Part shown: positions 34,972 through 44,348 of the stretch, piece by piece
How the letters are laid out: the number at the start of each line of letters is the position of its first letter
Position numbering within the stretch: the stretch's first letter is position 1
Origin: Fodinibacter sp963763015
GTDB taxonomy: Bacteria > Actinomycetota > Actinomycetes > Actinomycetales > Dermatophilaceae
DNA length: 64,000 nucleotides
Direction of reading: 5' to 3'
NCBI GenBank assembly: GCA_963763015.1
Contig: CAVXML010000007.1
Span: forward strand, 186,001 to 250,000
Notes under the pieces: model-generated
Seen by the model: only the letters and a program-made list of their open reading frames with translations
The model's database searches: none
What the model was told of the DNA's origin: nothing
Position numbers and translations under genes: made by a program

Positions 34972-35676
34972 TCAACTTGCTGCGCGGGATTTGCGCGAGA
35001 GCCTTGGCATCAGGGTGGCGGAGAGAGGGGCACGCCCATGGGTGAGAGGGTCACCGACCCAGCCACGACAGATGGTGCCGATGACCCGGAAGCTGCCCAG
35101 ACGCATCCTCTCGAGGGGACTTAGTTCTGCATCGGCATCCCCGGGGAGGAAGCCGGAAGTCCTTTTCTCCGTCACGATGGGCTGAAAGCCACGATCTTGA
35201 GCGTGGGTTCTGGAGTTGACGTAACCCGCAAGTGCCGTCGGCATTGAAGACAGCAACGGGTGAAACCACGAAGGGTGAGTCTGAGTCGCTTGCTTCGGGC
35301 GCGGACGCCGCGGCGGCTAAATCCAGTTCACCCAGCACCACGACGCGCTCGTAGCTTTTAGGCCAGAAGCGCGACCATCGAAAGTGAGCCTCTCCCTGGG
35401 AGGCGTGCCGATCTCGTCGCGCGTCATCGATGTGAACTCGAGTTGTGCTGCACCCGTCGCGGCAATGGCAGTTGGCGTCACTGCCGACTCAGTGGGCTTT
35501 GCATCATCCTTGGCGGCAGTTCCTCCCCAAGCGGAGATGATCGCCGCCATGACAAGGCCCACTGCACCGATGACAGCAACGATGATCGGCGCAGAGTTGT
35601 TGCTCGGCTCAGTCGCCGCGGTTCTCCTGCCAGCCAAAGGTACTTCACCGCCGTTCATCCCGACCGCATCTTTCAA
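34972..35676 (-). pseudogene. Broken single-TM surface-type protein gene
   Basis: From ATG 35676 a cytoplasmic stub leads into a TM helix (APIIVAVIGAVGLVMAAIIS) and an extracellular part ending in LTFDGRASGLK. The likely continuation VVLGELDLAAAASAPEAS...PVAVFNADG is in another frame (35051-35341). The sequence after about 35215 is in neither with confidence. At least one frameshift separates the parts. No family is certain. Confidence 0.5.
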
Positions 35677-35857
35677 GACTAGAGCCCCAGCGCGGCCCAG
35701 TCACTGGCCAGCGGAGACGGCACCGTCGGTTATTCACGGTCGTACCCGCGCGTGCTTGAGTCGGACACTCCACCTCCTCGTCTTGTAGCGAGCACGGTAA
35801 CGCCCCAAACCCCTCTCCCGTAGCACGCGTCGATGAGGACCCACCGCCCCTCGGAGT

Positions 35858-36849
35858 CATCCCCGGGGCGGTCTGCGCCGGGGCTTAGACGCCTTTGGGC
35901 TCCCGGAGATCAACAGGGCCACAAGAGCGGATAGCTGAGAGGCGGTCGTCCTGGCCTCCTCGTGCGGGAGCTGCCTCGCCGTGCATGATGTCGCTGCGCA
36001 TGCTGTAGGCCGTCTTGACCAACTCTTCGGGCGAGCGTTTGACGTAGGCCGGTAGGGTCATGCCCTCGACACGCTGCACGATGGACTGCGTTATCGACAC
36101 CTGTCGCAGTGCGTCCAACGCTGATCGAGCGCGCTGTTGGTCTACCGCCTCGAGTTCCGATGCGCCCACGGCCCTGGTGAGATGATCCAGGAGCTCGGGC
36201 CATGCCCCGACGCGATCCTCGCGTGGAGATAGGGCCTCGAGTGCGGCCACGAGGAGGACGAGTCGCGAGATCGGGGTCGAGGCCGTCGACTCCGACGCGG
36301 TGAAGAGCTGGTATGCCGTCGCCACGCCCTCGTCGGGCGTCGCGTCCGCCTCGCGGGCCCCTGCGACGAGCCGCGCCAACGGCGTACCGGCTTCGAGCTT
36401 GCCAACGCCACCGCCGGAAAAGGTCACTGTCACATCGGCCGGGTGCACGTACAGGCCGTTGTTCGCAGGCTCGACGTGCACCTTGTTCTCACCCGAGATC
36501 CTCATGTACGCGTCGGCGAGCGGCGGCGTGCGAGGGAGCGAACCATTCTTTGGGCCGTCGTCCTCTCCGAAGTCCACTGCGACCAGGTCCCGAGCGAATG
36601 CGCGGCGCAAGACGAAGGACCACCGGTTGGCGGCCTCGCGGGCCTGCTCCGCGGTCGCGAAACCCTTGGCCGCCAAGCTAGGGCGGGCCCTTCGAAACCT
36701 CGGCTCGCTTCCAGGACCGCCGTGCCCAGCTGCGGGTGGTCGAGCCGCGTCAACAACCGGGGGTCGAAGATATCCGCCGCGTGGTCCTTGTCGTGGTACC
36801 GCTGTGACCCCCGTACCTCCATCATCAGCACGAACTGAAACCCGCTCAT
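35858..36849 (-). pseudogene. Frameshifted HEPN-like protein gene
   Basis: The N-terminus (MSGFQFVLMMEVRGSQRYHD from ATG 36849) runs to about 36680. The body is in another frame, from AAKGFATAEQAREAANRW through RLVLLVAALEALSPRED to YSMRSDIMHGEA. The end shifts again to TASQLSALVALLISG. RSDIMHG fits the R-x4-H HEPN signature, in the arrangement seen in Apea-like HEPN proteins often linked to defence RNases. Two frameshifts make an intact product unlikely; the 263-codon central frame alone would retain the HEPN core. Confidence 0.6.
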
Positions 36850-36917
36850 CCTTGAAACGTAGCGACCCGCGTCACCACCGCACCCCGGTTTAGCGGGCCA
36901 GACGCGGGTACGGCCGG

Positions 36918-36956
36918 CTAACCGTCAAGATTCGATGAGGAGGGTCTGACGGTTAG
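36918..36956. repeat. 10-bp inverted repeat at the end of the IS fragment
   Basis: CTAACCGTCA (36918-36927) and TGACGGTTAG (36947-36956) pair perfectly around a 19-nt centre. The right arm contains the stop codon of the transposase remnant and is followed by GGGCGTGTCTCCTAA, the kind of sequence found at IS5-group termini. It could be the IS end or a terminator. Confidence 0.5.
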
Positions 36957-37510
36957 GGCGTGTCTCCTAATGCTTGCAGCCATAGGACGACGGCGCGGAT
37001 GAGCAGCCCGGCGCGGGAGGTGATGGCGAGCTTGTCGTAGCGGGTGGCCAGGGCGCGCCACCGCTTGATCGCCTGGTAGGAGCGTTCGACGACGTTGCGG
37101 TCCTTGTACCGAACCGGGTCGAAGACCGGCGGCCTGCCGCCCTTGGAACCTCGACGTTTGCGGTGGCCGGCCTGGTCGGCTGGTTCGGCGATCACGGCGG
37201 TGATCCCGCGGGCGCGCAGCGCCGCGCGGGTCGCCCTCGAGGAGTACGCCTTGTCCCCGAGCAGCGCGTCGGGGGTGGTGCATGGCCGCCCTGGCCCAAC
37301 CCGGGCGACCCGCAACCCTGTCAGCAGTGCTGGGAGCATCGGGGAGTCACCGCCTTGGCCCGGACCGATCAGGACCACCAGCGGCAGCCCGCGGGTGTCG
37401 ACGAGCTGGTGAACCTTGGTCGACAGCCCGCCGCGGGAGCGGCCGATGGCGTGGTCAGCGGGCTCGATCAGCAGATTCTTGTGATTCGACGAGGCCCCCG
37501 GTGCTCGCAG
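36953..37510 (-). mobile_element. IS5-family transposase remnant (C-terminal part)
   Basis: The minus-strand frame contains NLLIEPADHAIGRSRGG, STKVHQLVDTRGLPL, PDALLGDKAYSSRATR (second catalytic Asp) and KDRNVVERSYQAIKRWRALA (catalytic Glu), ending ALGDTP. The N-terminal DNA-binding half and the first catalytic Asp are missing; the frame loses resemblance beyond about 37510. It is therefore truncated and non-functional. Confidence 0.8.
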
Positions 37511-38050
37511 GGTTGTTGTCGTAGGAGCACCGAGATTGAGCGGATCGTCATCGCTTGCCCCCCGCAGCGGTCACGACGTCGACTCTATACGGCGTCGCTG
37601 GCGCGTTCGGGGTCTTTCGGAAGTCGCCGGGCACTTCTCTCTCCCAATGACCCAGGTCCGGACAGCGAATGCCCCCCTCAGAGACGCGACCGCCAGACGG
37701 CCGCGATGCCGACCACAACGACTACAGTCACCAGCACCCTCATCCCCAAGCGACGGCGCCTCGACAGTGAGCACGCGGCCGAACCTAGTGCCCCGTGGCC
37801 ATCGGCGGGCTGGGCACCCCTGCCGCCTCTGTGCGTGAGCAGGAGAATCGCGGGTACGCACGGGCGTAACCGTTCGGTTCCAAAGCAGGGGTCGGGCGGC
37901 CAGGCGTCCTCGCCAGCGCGCGCTTGATCACCCGGGTTGCGGGGACGCCGCGCCCAGTGTCCGCCCCCACTACCACAGAAGCGCCGGAAACTGCGGAGAA
38001 CCGTGAACCGCCCCAATCCTTCGACAGGGGCGGCGCTCTTCCGCCAGCAT
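37511..38050. other. No gene seen between the IS remnant and the pentapeptide pseudogene
   Basis: Only scattered short frames occur; one minus-strand tail ending GMRVLVTVVVVVGIAAVW looks like a lost TM-protein end. Nothing here can be assigned. Confidence 0.35.
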
Positions 38051-38437
38051 CCGGGCGCGCCCCGGGGAGACGAAAGGCGCCTCCACCCGCGCCTTTGGCG
38101 GGGCGACATTCAGCGGAGACGCCGGCTTTGATAATGGGACCTTCAGTGGAGACGCTGGGTTTGAGAGTGCGACGGTCGACGGGGACGCCTGGTTCAGCCT
38201 TGTGAAGTTCGGTCAGGACGCTGCATTCGCAGACACGAAGTTTGTCGGAGACGCCTGGTTCGAGGGATCAACGTTTAGCGGTCATTCGCGGGCGCGATAT
38301 TCAATGGGACCGCCGGATTCAGCGGGGTTTCGTTCCGTGGGTTCGCCGGCTTCGGCGGGTCCACGTTCAGCAAGCCAGCCCAGTTCGACGCGGCTAGTTT
38401 GGCGAGAGGTCCGGTTGGGCGGAGCGGCTGTACGTGA
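38051..38437 (+). pseudogene. Pentapeptide-repeat protein remnant
   Basis: One frame reads FGGATFSGDAGFDNGTFSGD, then AGFESATVDGDAWF, KFGQDAAFADTKF and VGDAWFEGSTFSG: A(D/N)LxF-type five-residue repeats forming a right-handed beta-helix. Near 38285 the repeats jump frame and continue AIFNGTAGFSGVSFRGFAGF and GGSTFSKPAQFDAASL to a stop at 38437. No start codon remains. It is a decayed gene. Confidence 0.7.
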
Positions 38438-38900
38438 GCCGATCGACCAAACTGTGGCAGCATCAGGCCCGCGCCGCGTCATCCTCCCGAACCATTCGGG
38501 TGTCGAGCGTCCTGTGGTGATCCCGACCAGCGAGCCGCCAACCTAGACCGACCCCGAAGCTACGAAGCCGCGGCCTCAAGCTGCGCGGCGGTTAGACGCG
38601 AGTCGGTGTCGGACGTGCACAGCACCTGTGTTCTGCTGTGCCACGGTGGAATGCCTCGGCTGTTCACTGGTTGGAGCGCCCTCGACGATGGGACGCACAC
38701 ACTGCGTCACCCATGGCCATGTCCAGCATCTCGACGCCGGCGGTGCTGAGGAACCTCCCGCGTCGGTAGCCGACCAAGTCGGGCGATGCTCCACTCCGCC
38801 CTTTGCGAGCGGGGATCAAAGCCGAGTCATCGGCGCGACGCTTGTACTCGCAGCCAAGGCACGAGAGAATGAAGTTCCTCTTTGCTCCGGAAGGGGGGTC
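38438..38900. other. No gene seen
   Basis: No supported ORF or RNA structure on either strand in this interval. Confidence 0.35.
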
Positions 38901-39552
38901 ATGGAGGCGCTGGGCGCGACTCTTGCCGTTCTGGGTGCCGTCAGCGTGATTGCGGCATTAGTTGGTGGCAACGTCCGATTGCCGGGGGGTGTTGATTTCC
39001 CTGGAATCGGAAATGTTGGCCTCCGCTGGACTTTGGGCTGCTTTGGGCTCGGCTCTGCTGGTGGTAGGCCTATTGCTGGCGTTCAACCCACCCAATACAC
39101 GCAATCCGGTCGGGCCAGGAGCCATAGAGGACACCAGCGAGGTCCTGCCTTCCCCTGACAATGACGTGCTGCCGGGATCCCCCGACATCACAGTCACACC
39201 CGGTCCTCCCTTGACAACGGTGCCGGCGGAGGACGTGGGCTCGGAGCAACTTGCCGCCTATCGACGAGAAGCGAGCGCCGCATGCATCAACCGTGGTGGC
39301 GAAATTCGCAGTCTTTCGGCCCCGATCGACAGTGATTATGAATCCATTGCAGACCATTCGTTTCGATATTCTGACATCGTCACCAATCTGGCTAATGACC
39401 TTAGGGGAATGGACCCGCCTGCGACGCTCGTAGTCCCTCACATGGCCTTCATCTCCAACCTGGAGGAACTGGCCTTGGTCTCTGGTGAAATGGGAGTGGC
39501 AATCAGGGCTGGCGACCCATGGACCTACGAATCAAGGCATCGAAACGAGTAG
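38901..39552 (+). pseudogene. Frameshifted membrane-anchored hypothetical protein
   Basis: ATG 38901 begins MEALGATLAVLGAVSVIAAL (TM helix 1) and reaches NVGLRWTLG; the next TM helix ALGSALLVVGLLLAFNPPNT and a Pro/Thr-rich linker with a soluble C-terminus to 39552 are one frame off, with the shift near 39040. The base composition is lower in GC than the flanking chromosome. The family is not recognised. Confidence 0.55.
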
Positions 39553-40058
39553 GAGCTACCGAAACGATGCCAGTCGATTCGCCAATCAATTGGGTGTCCC
39601 TGATTGCCAATTCGAGTGAGGTGCTTCCTCTCCGCGGGCCGAGCGGCGCAAGGCGCCCTCGACATCAGATCTTCGCTGTCCTTAAATCGATGACCGAGCG
39701 AGAGTGACGCTCGGGCGGCTGCCCACGAAGAGGCCCACGAGCAAGCACGAGGGCGCGTGGTCCCCATGCCTGCTTCCCGAGGGACGGCGGGGTGGACAAG
39801 GACCCGCACATCAGATTCATGCATCACGTTCGATGCACTCTGGGCGCTGAGCCGCCTTCCTCTAACTGGGCGCTGAGTACCAGCGGCACAGGGCAGGTCA
39901 CCTATCAGGTTTGGTGGCGGCGCCCTCCCGCAGACCCTTTCGAACCCGGCCGATGTGGTCCGGCGGGCGTCGTGCTCGTGACGGCGGTCAGGGTCCTGCG
40001 CGGTCCGCATCCCGAAGAGGTGTAACGGTGCGCCACCTGGTGACCTGCTGCCGCTGAG
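39553..40058. other. No gene seen
   Basis: About 500 bp without a supported gene; the short open frames lack starts with ribosome sites and resemble nothing known to me. Confidence 0.35.
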
Positions 40059-40724
40059 TCAGATCGCGAGACTCACCGGGAATGTGGCGACCCAGGCGAG
40101 CGTCAGGGCCAAAATGAGGCACCCCACGATGGCCATGACCCAGCGCAGGCGGTGGCTGACCAGTTTGGTGCTCATGCCCGCAAAGAAGAGCGCGATGGCA
40201 TAGAGCACGACGTTGTGCACATAGTTGCTGGCACGCTGGATGCTGCGACTGACAGCGGCACCTGACGTCTCTGCCGCGCGGTCGAGGCGGTCCGCCTCCT
40301 GCTGCGCGGCGACCTGGTACTCGGGCATGACGAAAGGCGTCGGTGGTGCGGTGGCACTGACGAGCGGATGCGTGGCGATCCAGGCGTCGAACGCCGGCTC
40401 GAACTCCGGGCGGAAGCGGTCCCTGTAGAACGCCGCGACCTCGTCCTCCTCGTGCTGCTGGGCATCGGCCCAGGCGATGAAGGTCGCCACGTCCACCTGG
40501 GTCTGGGCCTGCGCCAGGCTGGCCGACCTCGCCGCATCCAGTCGCACGGCGGTGGTGCGGCCGGCAGCGCGCGCCTGCTCACCGTTCCAGCGGGTGGCCT
40601 GATAGCTGCTCCACGAGGTGGCGACCGCGGCCACCACCAACGTCACGGTGACGAGCAGCTCCTGCATGCTCCTGCCGCGACCGTCCCGCCCAGCGGCCGG
40701 CGGTCCGTCAGCGTGGGACGCCAT
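40059..40724 (-). CDS. Three-TM membrane protein of unknown function
   Basis: 221 residues from ATG 40724 (GTG 40733 is an alternative overlapping the upstream stop). TM helix near residue 22 (ELLVTVTLVVAAVATSW), a periplasmic or cytoplasmic helical domain with AAFYRDRFRPEFEPAFDAWI, and two C-terminal TM helices (VVLYAIALFFAGMSTKL, WVMAIVGCLILALTLAWV). It appears intact, the only such gene in the island. It follows the DUF4239 pseudogene at once, so both came from one operon. Confidence 0.7.
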   Translation of the reverse strand: MASHADGPPAAGRDGRGRSMQELLVTVTLVVAAVATSWSSYQATRWNGEQARAAGRTTAVRLDAARSASLAQAQTQVDVATFIAWADAQQHEEDEVAAFYRDRFRPEFEPAFDAWIATHPLVSATAPPTPFVMPEYQVAAQQEADRLDRAAETSGAAVSRSIQRASNYVHNVVLYAIALFFAGMSTKLVSHRLRWVMAIVGCLILALTLAWVATFPVSLAI

Positions 40725-40729
40725 GCCCG

Positions 40730-41344
40730 TCACACGGCGGGCGTCACGCTCACGCCGGCCACCTTGATCTCGGCATCCATGATGCGCAGTGCCCGCTGAA
40801 TCGCGGACGGCTCCAGGCGCCCGACACCGGTGCCGTGCGGGTGGTCGAAGAAGAACAACAACATCATGAGCAGGGTGATCACCACCGTCACGCTTCCCAT
40901 CAGCACGCCCTGAGTCACGGCACGTTCGCCCCGGTCGGCGAAGAACAGCAGGTACCCGAAGATCACCGTGGAGATCATGAACAACGCAATCCACAACGGC
41001 GCCGGGATGATCCCGTCCGCGGAGTGGACGCGGTGGTTGCGCGCCCTCTCTCGCTGGGAGGTCTGGTCCATCCAACGGTCATAGGCTGACTGCTCGGGTG
41101 CCCGCTGCGGGTCCGCAGACCTGATGGTGTGGAACATCTGCGCGCCCCAGGGGTTGATCGAGTCCCCCAGCGTTCCCGCATCCAGGGCGTCCCACTCGAC
41201 TCCGGCGACTGACCGCGCCTAGCACTGCAGCTCCCCTGTCAGCTGCGCCGAAACATTGGCCGGCAGGAACTGGGCCGTCTGGACCTGCTGCAACACCACG
41301 GTCGCCTCGGTCTCCGCTCCTACGCAGGTGACCCACATCCCGGC
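40730..41344 (-). pseudogene. DUF4239 (bestrophin-like) gene with in-frame amber and lost N-terminus
   Basis: The frame ending at 40730 contains VEWDALDAG, YDRWMDQTSQRERARNHRVH, two TM helices (LWIALFMISTVIFGYLLFF, VLMGSVTVVITLLMMLLFF) and the C-terminal AIQRALRIMD, typical of DUF4239. Upstream it meets TAG at 41219-41221 exactly where the family has Tyr (ELQC-stop-ARSVAG). The same frame then continues ETEATVVLQQVQTAQFLPAN to about 41340, where the N-terminal TM region is missing at the tRNA junction. Confidence 0.72.
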
Positions 41345-41390
41345 CAGATGAGCTCGTCCTTGAGGGTTCTGAGCTGCACAAATCTGATTG

Positions 41391-41463
41391 TGGGCCCCGT
41401 GGGGCTCGAACCCACAACCTACGGATTAAAAGTCCGCAGCTCTGCCAGTTGAGCTAGAGGCCC
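41391..41463 (-). tRNA. tRNA-Lys (TTT); integration target
   Basis: Minus strand: acceptor GGGCCTC pairs with GGGGCCC and discriminator A; anticodon loop CTTTTAA (anticodon TTT); T-arm GGTTCGAGCCC. Its 3' half plus 3 bp downstream (41388-41431) is duplicated at 32338-32381. The gene itself is complete, as expected when an element integrates and restores the 3' end. Confidence 0.95.
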
Positions 41464-41707
41464 TGGCGAGCGCGCACGGCATCCGGGATGCCGCGCAGCG
41501 CCGATCACTCTAACCGTCCCTGACCGAGGGGGGCGGGGGCTCAGGCGACCATGGGAAGCGTGGCGGGGGTGCCGCCCTTCCCGGGTGGAACTGCTCCACG
41601 GTCGTCGTGCGGGACGGGTCGACCACACCACCGCCCCGGCTTCCGGCCAGGCAGCTCTCCGAGGCCCCGAACCGGCTCAGAGCCATCGCGCTGCGGCCGC
41701 CCCGACG

Positions 41708-42685
41708 TCAGCCCGTCACGCCTTCGAGGGTCGCGGCGTAGTCGGGCACCTCGTGCTGGAGCGAACGGTCTGGCCGCACGTACCCGCGCGACGGCGGCCG
41801 CTCCGGGAGCACGATGAGCTGCTCCTGGACCTCCTCGTAGGGGATCTGCGAGAGCAGGTGGGCGATCATGTTGATCCGCGACCGGCGCTTGTCGTCGCTC
41901 TCGACGACGTTCCAGGGCGCCTCCCTGATGTCGGTGTGCACCATCATGTCGTCCTTGGCGCGCGAGTAGTCCTCCCACCGCTCGATGGACTGGATGTCGG
42001 TGGTCGACAGCTTCCAGCGCCGCATCGGGTCGGTGAGGCGTGACTCGAAGCGGCGCTGCTGCTCGGAGTCGCTCACCGAGAACCAGTACTTGTGCAGCCG
42101 GATGCCGTCCTCGACGATCATCCGCTCGAAGATCGGGCACTGCCGCAGGAAGCGCTGGTGCTCCTCGGGCGTGCAGTAGCCGAGCACGCGCTCGACGCCG
42201 GCGCGGTTGTACCAGCTGCGGTCGAAGATGACGATCTCTCCCGCGGCGGGCAGATGCTCGACGTACCGCTGGAAGTACCACCGGGTGCGCTGCCGCTCGG
42301 TGGGGGCGGGAAGGGCCACGATCCGGGCGACCCGGGGATTGAGGTACTGGGTGACGCGCTTGATGGCCGACCCCTTGCCGGCGGCGTCGCGGCCCTCGAA
42401 GACCAGCACCACCCGCTGGCCCTCCTGGCGGACCCACTCCTGCATCTTGACGAGCTCCGCCTGCAGGCGCACGAGCTCTGCCTCGTAGACCGACTTCTTG
42501 AGGCGCTCCGGCTTCGACATGGCGCCATCGTGCCATGCACGGGCCGGCGCGTCGTCCCGGTCGGGCAGGAGGCGCTGCCACTCGTACTCGTTGATCCGGC
42601 GGTCGGCGATCCGGCACGCGGCGTCGCGCCAGGTTGCCTCCCGCCGGTCCATCAGGGCGAGCTCCGTCTGGCTCGCCATGACCAT
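41708..42685 (-). CDS. ppk2: Polyphosphate kinase 2 family protein
   Basis: 325 residues from ATG 42685, preceded by GGGGAGGA; an internal start at MSKPERLKKS is possible. PPK2 P-loop kinase motifs: Walker A VLVFEGRDAAGKGSAIKRV, Walker B region IVIFDRSWYNRAGVERVLGY, the lid with RRWKLSTTDIQSIERW and the DDMMVHTDIREAPWNVVES substrate loop. It uses polyphosphate to phosphorylate nucleoside mono- or diphosphates. A ppk1 gene is at 57.8 kb, so the genome can both make and use polyphosphate. Confidence 0.9.
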   Translation of the reverse strand: MVMASQTELALMDRREATWRDAACRIADRRINEYEWQRLLPDRDDAPARAWHDGAMSKPERLKKSVYEAELVRLQAELVKMQEWVRQEGQRVVLVFEGRDAAGKGSAIKRVTQYLNPRVARIVALPAPTERQRTRWYFQRYVEHLPAAGEIVIFDRSWYNRAGVERVLGYCTPEEHQRFLRQCPIFERMIVEDGIRLHKYWFSVSDSEQQRRFESRLTDPMRRWKLSTTDIQSIERWEDYSRAKDDMMVHTDIREAPWNVVESDDKRRSRINMIAHLLSQIPYEEVQEQLIVLPERPPSRGYVRPDRSLQHEVPDYAATLEGVTG

Positions 42686-42699
42686 CGAGTCCTCCCCCC

Positions 42700-43170
42700 G
42701 GGGCGGTCGCGAGGAACCTGGCGTCGTTGGTGTCGTCTCCGACCAACGACATGCCCGTCACGAGCCGGCGGAAGTCCTGGCCGTCCCACACCGAGACACC
42801 CTTCGGGGTGGCCACGAACATCAGCCGGCCAGCGGGGTCGAGCGACACGTGCGTGGAGCCGCGGCGTAGGTGTCGAACGCGACCTGCGGCCACCAGCCGG
42901 TGGTCGACAGCACCCGGGCGGGCCCCGGCGAAGTCCACGATCACGAGCCGCTTCCCATCGGGGGTGAAGGCAAGCGCGGATGCCGACCCCCCCGGCCAGG
43001 TCCGGGCAACCCGGCGCGAGGCGAGATCGATGACCTCGATGTCCTCGTCGAAGAAGCCGACCACCGCGGTGGACGAGTCCGGCGACATCGCGACGGCGCG
43101 GGGCTTCCGCTCTCCCGAGGGGATCGTGGCGTGCTACTCCCCGCTCGCGGCATCCCCATAGCGCACCTGG
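42700..43170 (-). pseudogene. Beta-propeller (YncE/WD40-like) gene fragment
   Basis: The frame shows KPRAVAMSPDSSTAVVGFFD, EDIEVIDLASRRVARTW, ALAFTPDGKRLVIVDFAGAR. After a switch near 42900 it shows STHVSLDPAGRLMFVATPKG and VSVWDGQDF. Upstream, TAG (43134-43136) replaces an expected Tyr (GE-stop-HATIP) and the N-terminus is lost near 43165. The C-terminal part is absent before ppk2. It is a decayed, truncated gene. Confidence 0.65.
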
Positions 43171-43189
43171 GGCGGCGGGACCCGTGGCG

Positions 43190-44242
43190 TCAGCGGCCCA
43201 GGAAGTACGCGAGCATCGCGAACAGGACGAGCGCGAGGCTGAAGCCGGGCACCCATGCCCAGTGGACCTGGCCGTTCCGGACCGGCGCCAGGGCCGTGGG
43301 TGTCGGGGTGGGATCGTCACCGGTCGGCGCACGAGGGGGCGCTGCCGGCCGGTCGTCGAGCCCGGCCTCGGACCTCACCGCCTCGCCGATCACCTCGACG
43401 GCGTCCTCCGTGGACTCCGGCAGGTCGTCCTCGGGGAGTCCGAGCCGCTCCCCGAGCTCACGGGCGCTGCTCGGACGGTCCTCTGGCCGCTTGGCGAGGC
43501 ACTGCTCCACCAGCTGCCGCAACCTCCGGGGCACCTGCCGGGGAAGTGGCGGGGGCGGGTCGTGCACCTGGGCGAGGGCGGTGGCCACCGGGGTCCCGCG
43601 GTCGAACGGTCGGCGCCCGGTGAGCATCTCGTGAGCGACGATCCCGAGCGCGTAGAGGTCCGACGCCCCGGTCGCCGGTTCGCCGAGCGCCTGCTCCGGC
43701 GACAGGTAGTGGGGGGTTCCGAGCACCTCACCGGTCTGCGTCTGGCCGGAGCCGTCGACCGCCCGCGCGATGCCGAAGTCGGTGAGCTTCACGGTGCCGT
43801 CGGGCATGAGCAGGATGTTGGCCGGCTTGACGTCGCGGTGGACGACGCCGGCCTCGTGCGCCGCCCCCAGGGCGAGGGCCGCCTGGCCCATGATGGCCCG
43901 CGCCTGCTCGGGCGGGAGGGGTCCCTCACGCTTGACGAGCTCGGACAACGGCTCGCCCGGGACCAGCTCCATCACGAGGTAGGCGAGGTTGTCCTCCTCG
44001 CCGTAGTCGAAGACGGTCGCGATGTTGTAGTGCGCGAGGTTCGCCGTGTGCAGTGCCTCGTTGCGGAAGCGGCGCGCGAAGATCTCCTCCTCGTCCATGC
44101 TCGGACGGAGGATCTTCACGGCAACCTGGCGGGCCAGGACCTGGTCGGTCGCCTCCCAGACGTCCCCCATCCCCCCTGAGGCGATGCGGGTCACCAGCGA
44201 GTAGCGGTCACCGAGGAGGAAGCCCTCATGGAAGCGGTTCAC
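43190..44242 (-). CDS. Membrane-anchored serine/threonine protein kinase
   Basis: 350 residues from ATG 44242. A PknB-type kinase domain at residues 13-260 has glycine loop IASGGMGDVW, VAVKIL lysine, catalytic loop HRDVKPANILL, DFGIA metal motif, and APE-like PEQALGEPA. A Pro/Asp-rich juxtamembrane stretch and a C-terminal TM helix (WVPGFSLALVLFAMLAYFLG) follow; no extracellular sensor domain. It is intact between pseudogenes. Substrates are unknown. Confidence 0.9.
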   Translation of the reverse strand: MNRFHEGFLLGDRYSLVTRIASGGMGDVWEATDQVLARQVAVKILRPSMDEEEIFARRFRNEALHTANLAHYNIATVFDYGEEDNLAYLVMELVPGEPLSELVKREGPLPPEQARAIMGQAALALGAAHEAGVVHRDVKPANILLMPDGTVKLTDFGIARAVDGSGQTQTGEVLGTPHYLSPEQALGEPATGASDLYALGIVAHEMLTGRRPFDRGTPVATALAQVHDPPPPLPRQVPRRLRQLVEQCLAKRPEDRPSSARELGERLGLPEDDLPESTEDAVEVIGEAVRSEAGLDDRPAAPPRAPTGDDPTPTPTALAPVRNGQVHWAWVPGFSLALVLFAMLAYFLGR

Positions 44243-44348
44243 CGGTCGTTGGTCGCAATCACCTGAGAATGGTAGGTCAGGTCCGAAGGGATCAGCGGCG
44301 GGCCCGCGAGCCGATGGCCCGCGCCGCGGACCGGTCCTCAGTCCCGCC

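Larger units (their letters stand above)
32338..41431. mobile_element. Relic integrative island at tRNA-Lys
   Basis: About 9.1 kb lie between the 44-bp tRNA-Lys fragment and the complete tRNA-Lys. Within it I find an IS5-type transposase fragment, broken exonuclease-TerB-BRCT, HEPN-like, pentapeptide-repeat, DUF4239 and membrane-protein genes, one intact membrane-protein gene and long stretches with no coding signal. No integrase or replication gene is recognisable, so the element must have lost its mobility. GC and codon bias are visibly less regular than in the flanks, for example 39.0-39.6 kb. Confidence 0.7.

Noticed and set aside
39525..40010. 161-codon minus-strand protein
   Set aside because: It has no ribosome site, an atypical composition and no recognisable segment, and overlaps the end of another remnant.
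41219..41221. Pyrrolysine or other recoding at TAG
   Set aside because: Nothing in the window supports recoding, and both affected genes carry truncations or frameshifts as well.
41541..43088. One long minus-strand protein across 1.5 kb
   Set aside because: Only its first part resembles a beta-propeller; the rest is a shadow frame of ppk2.
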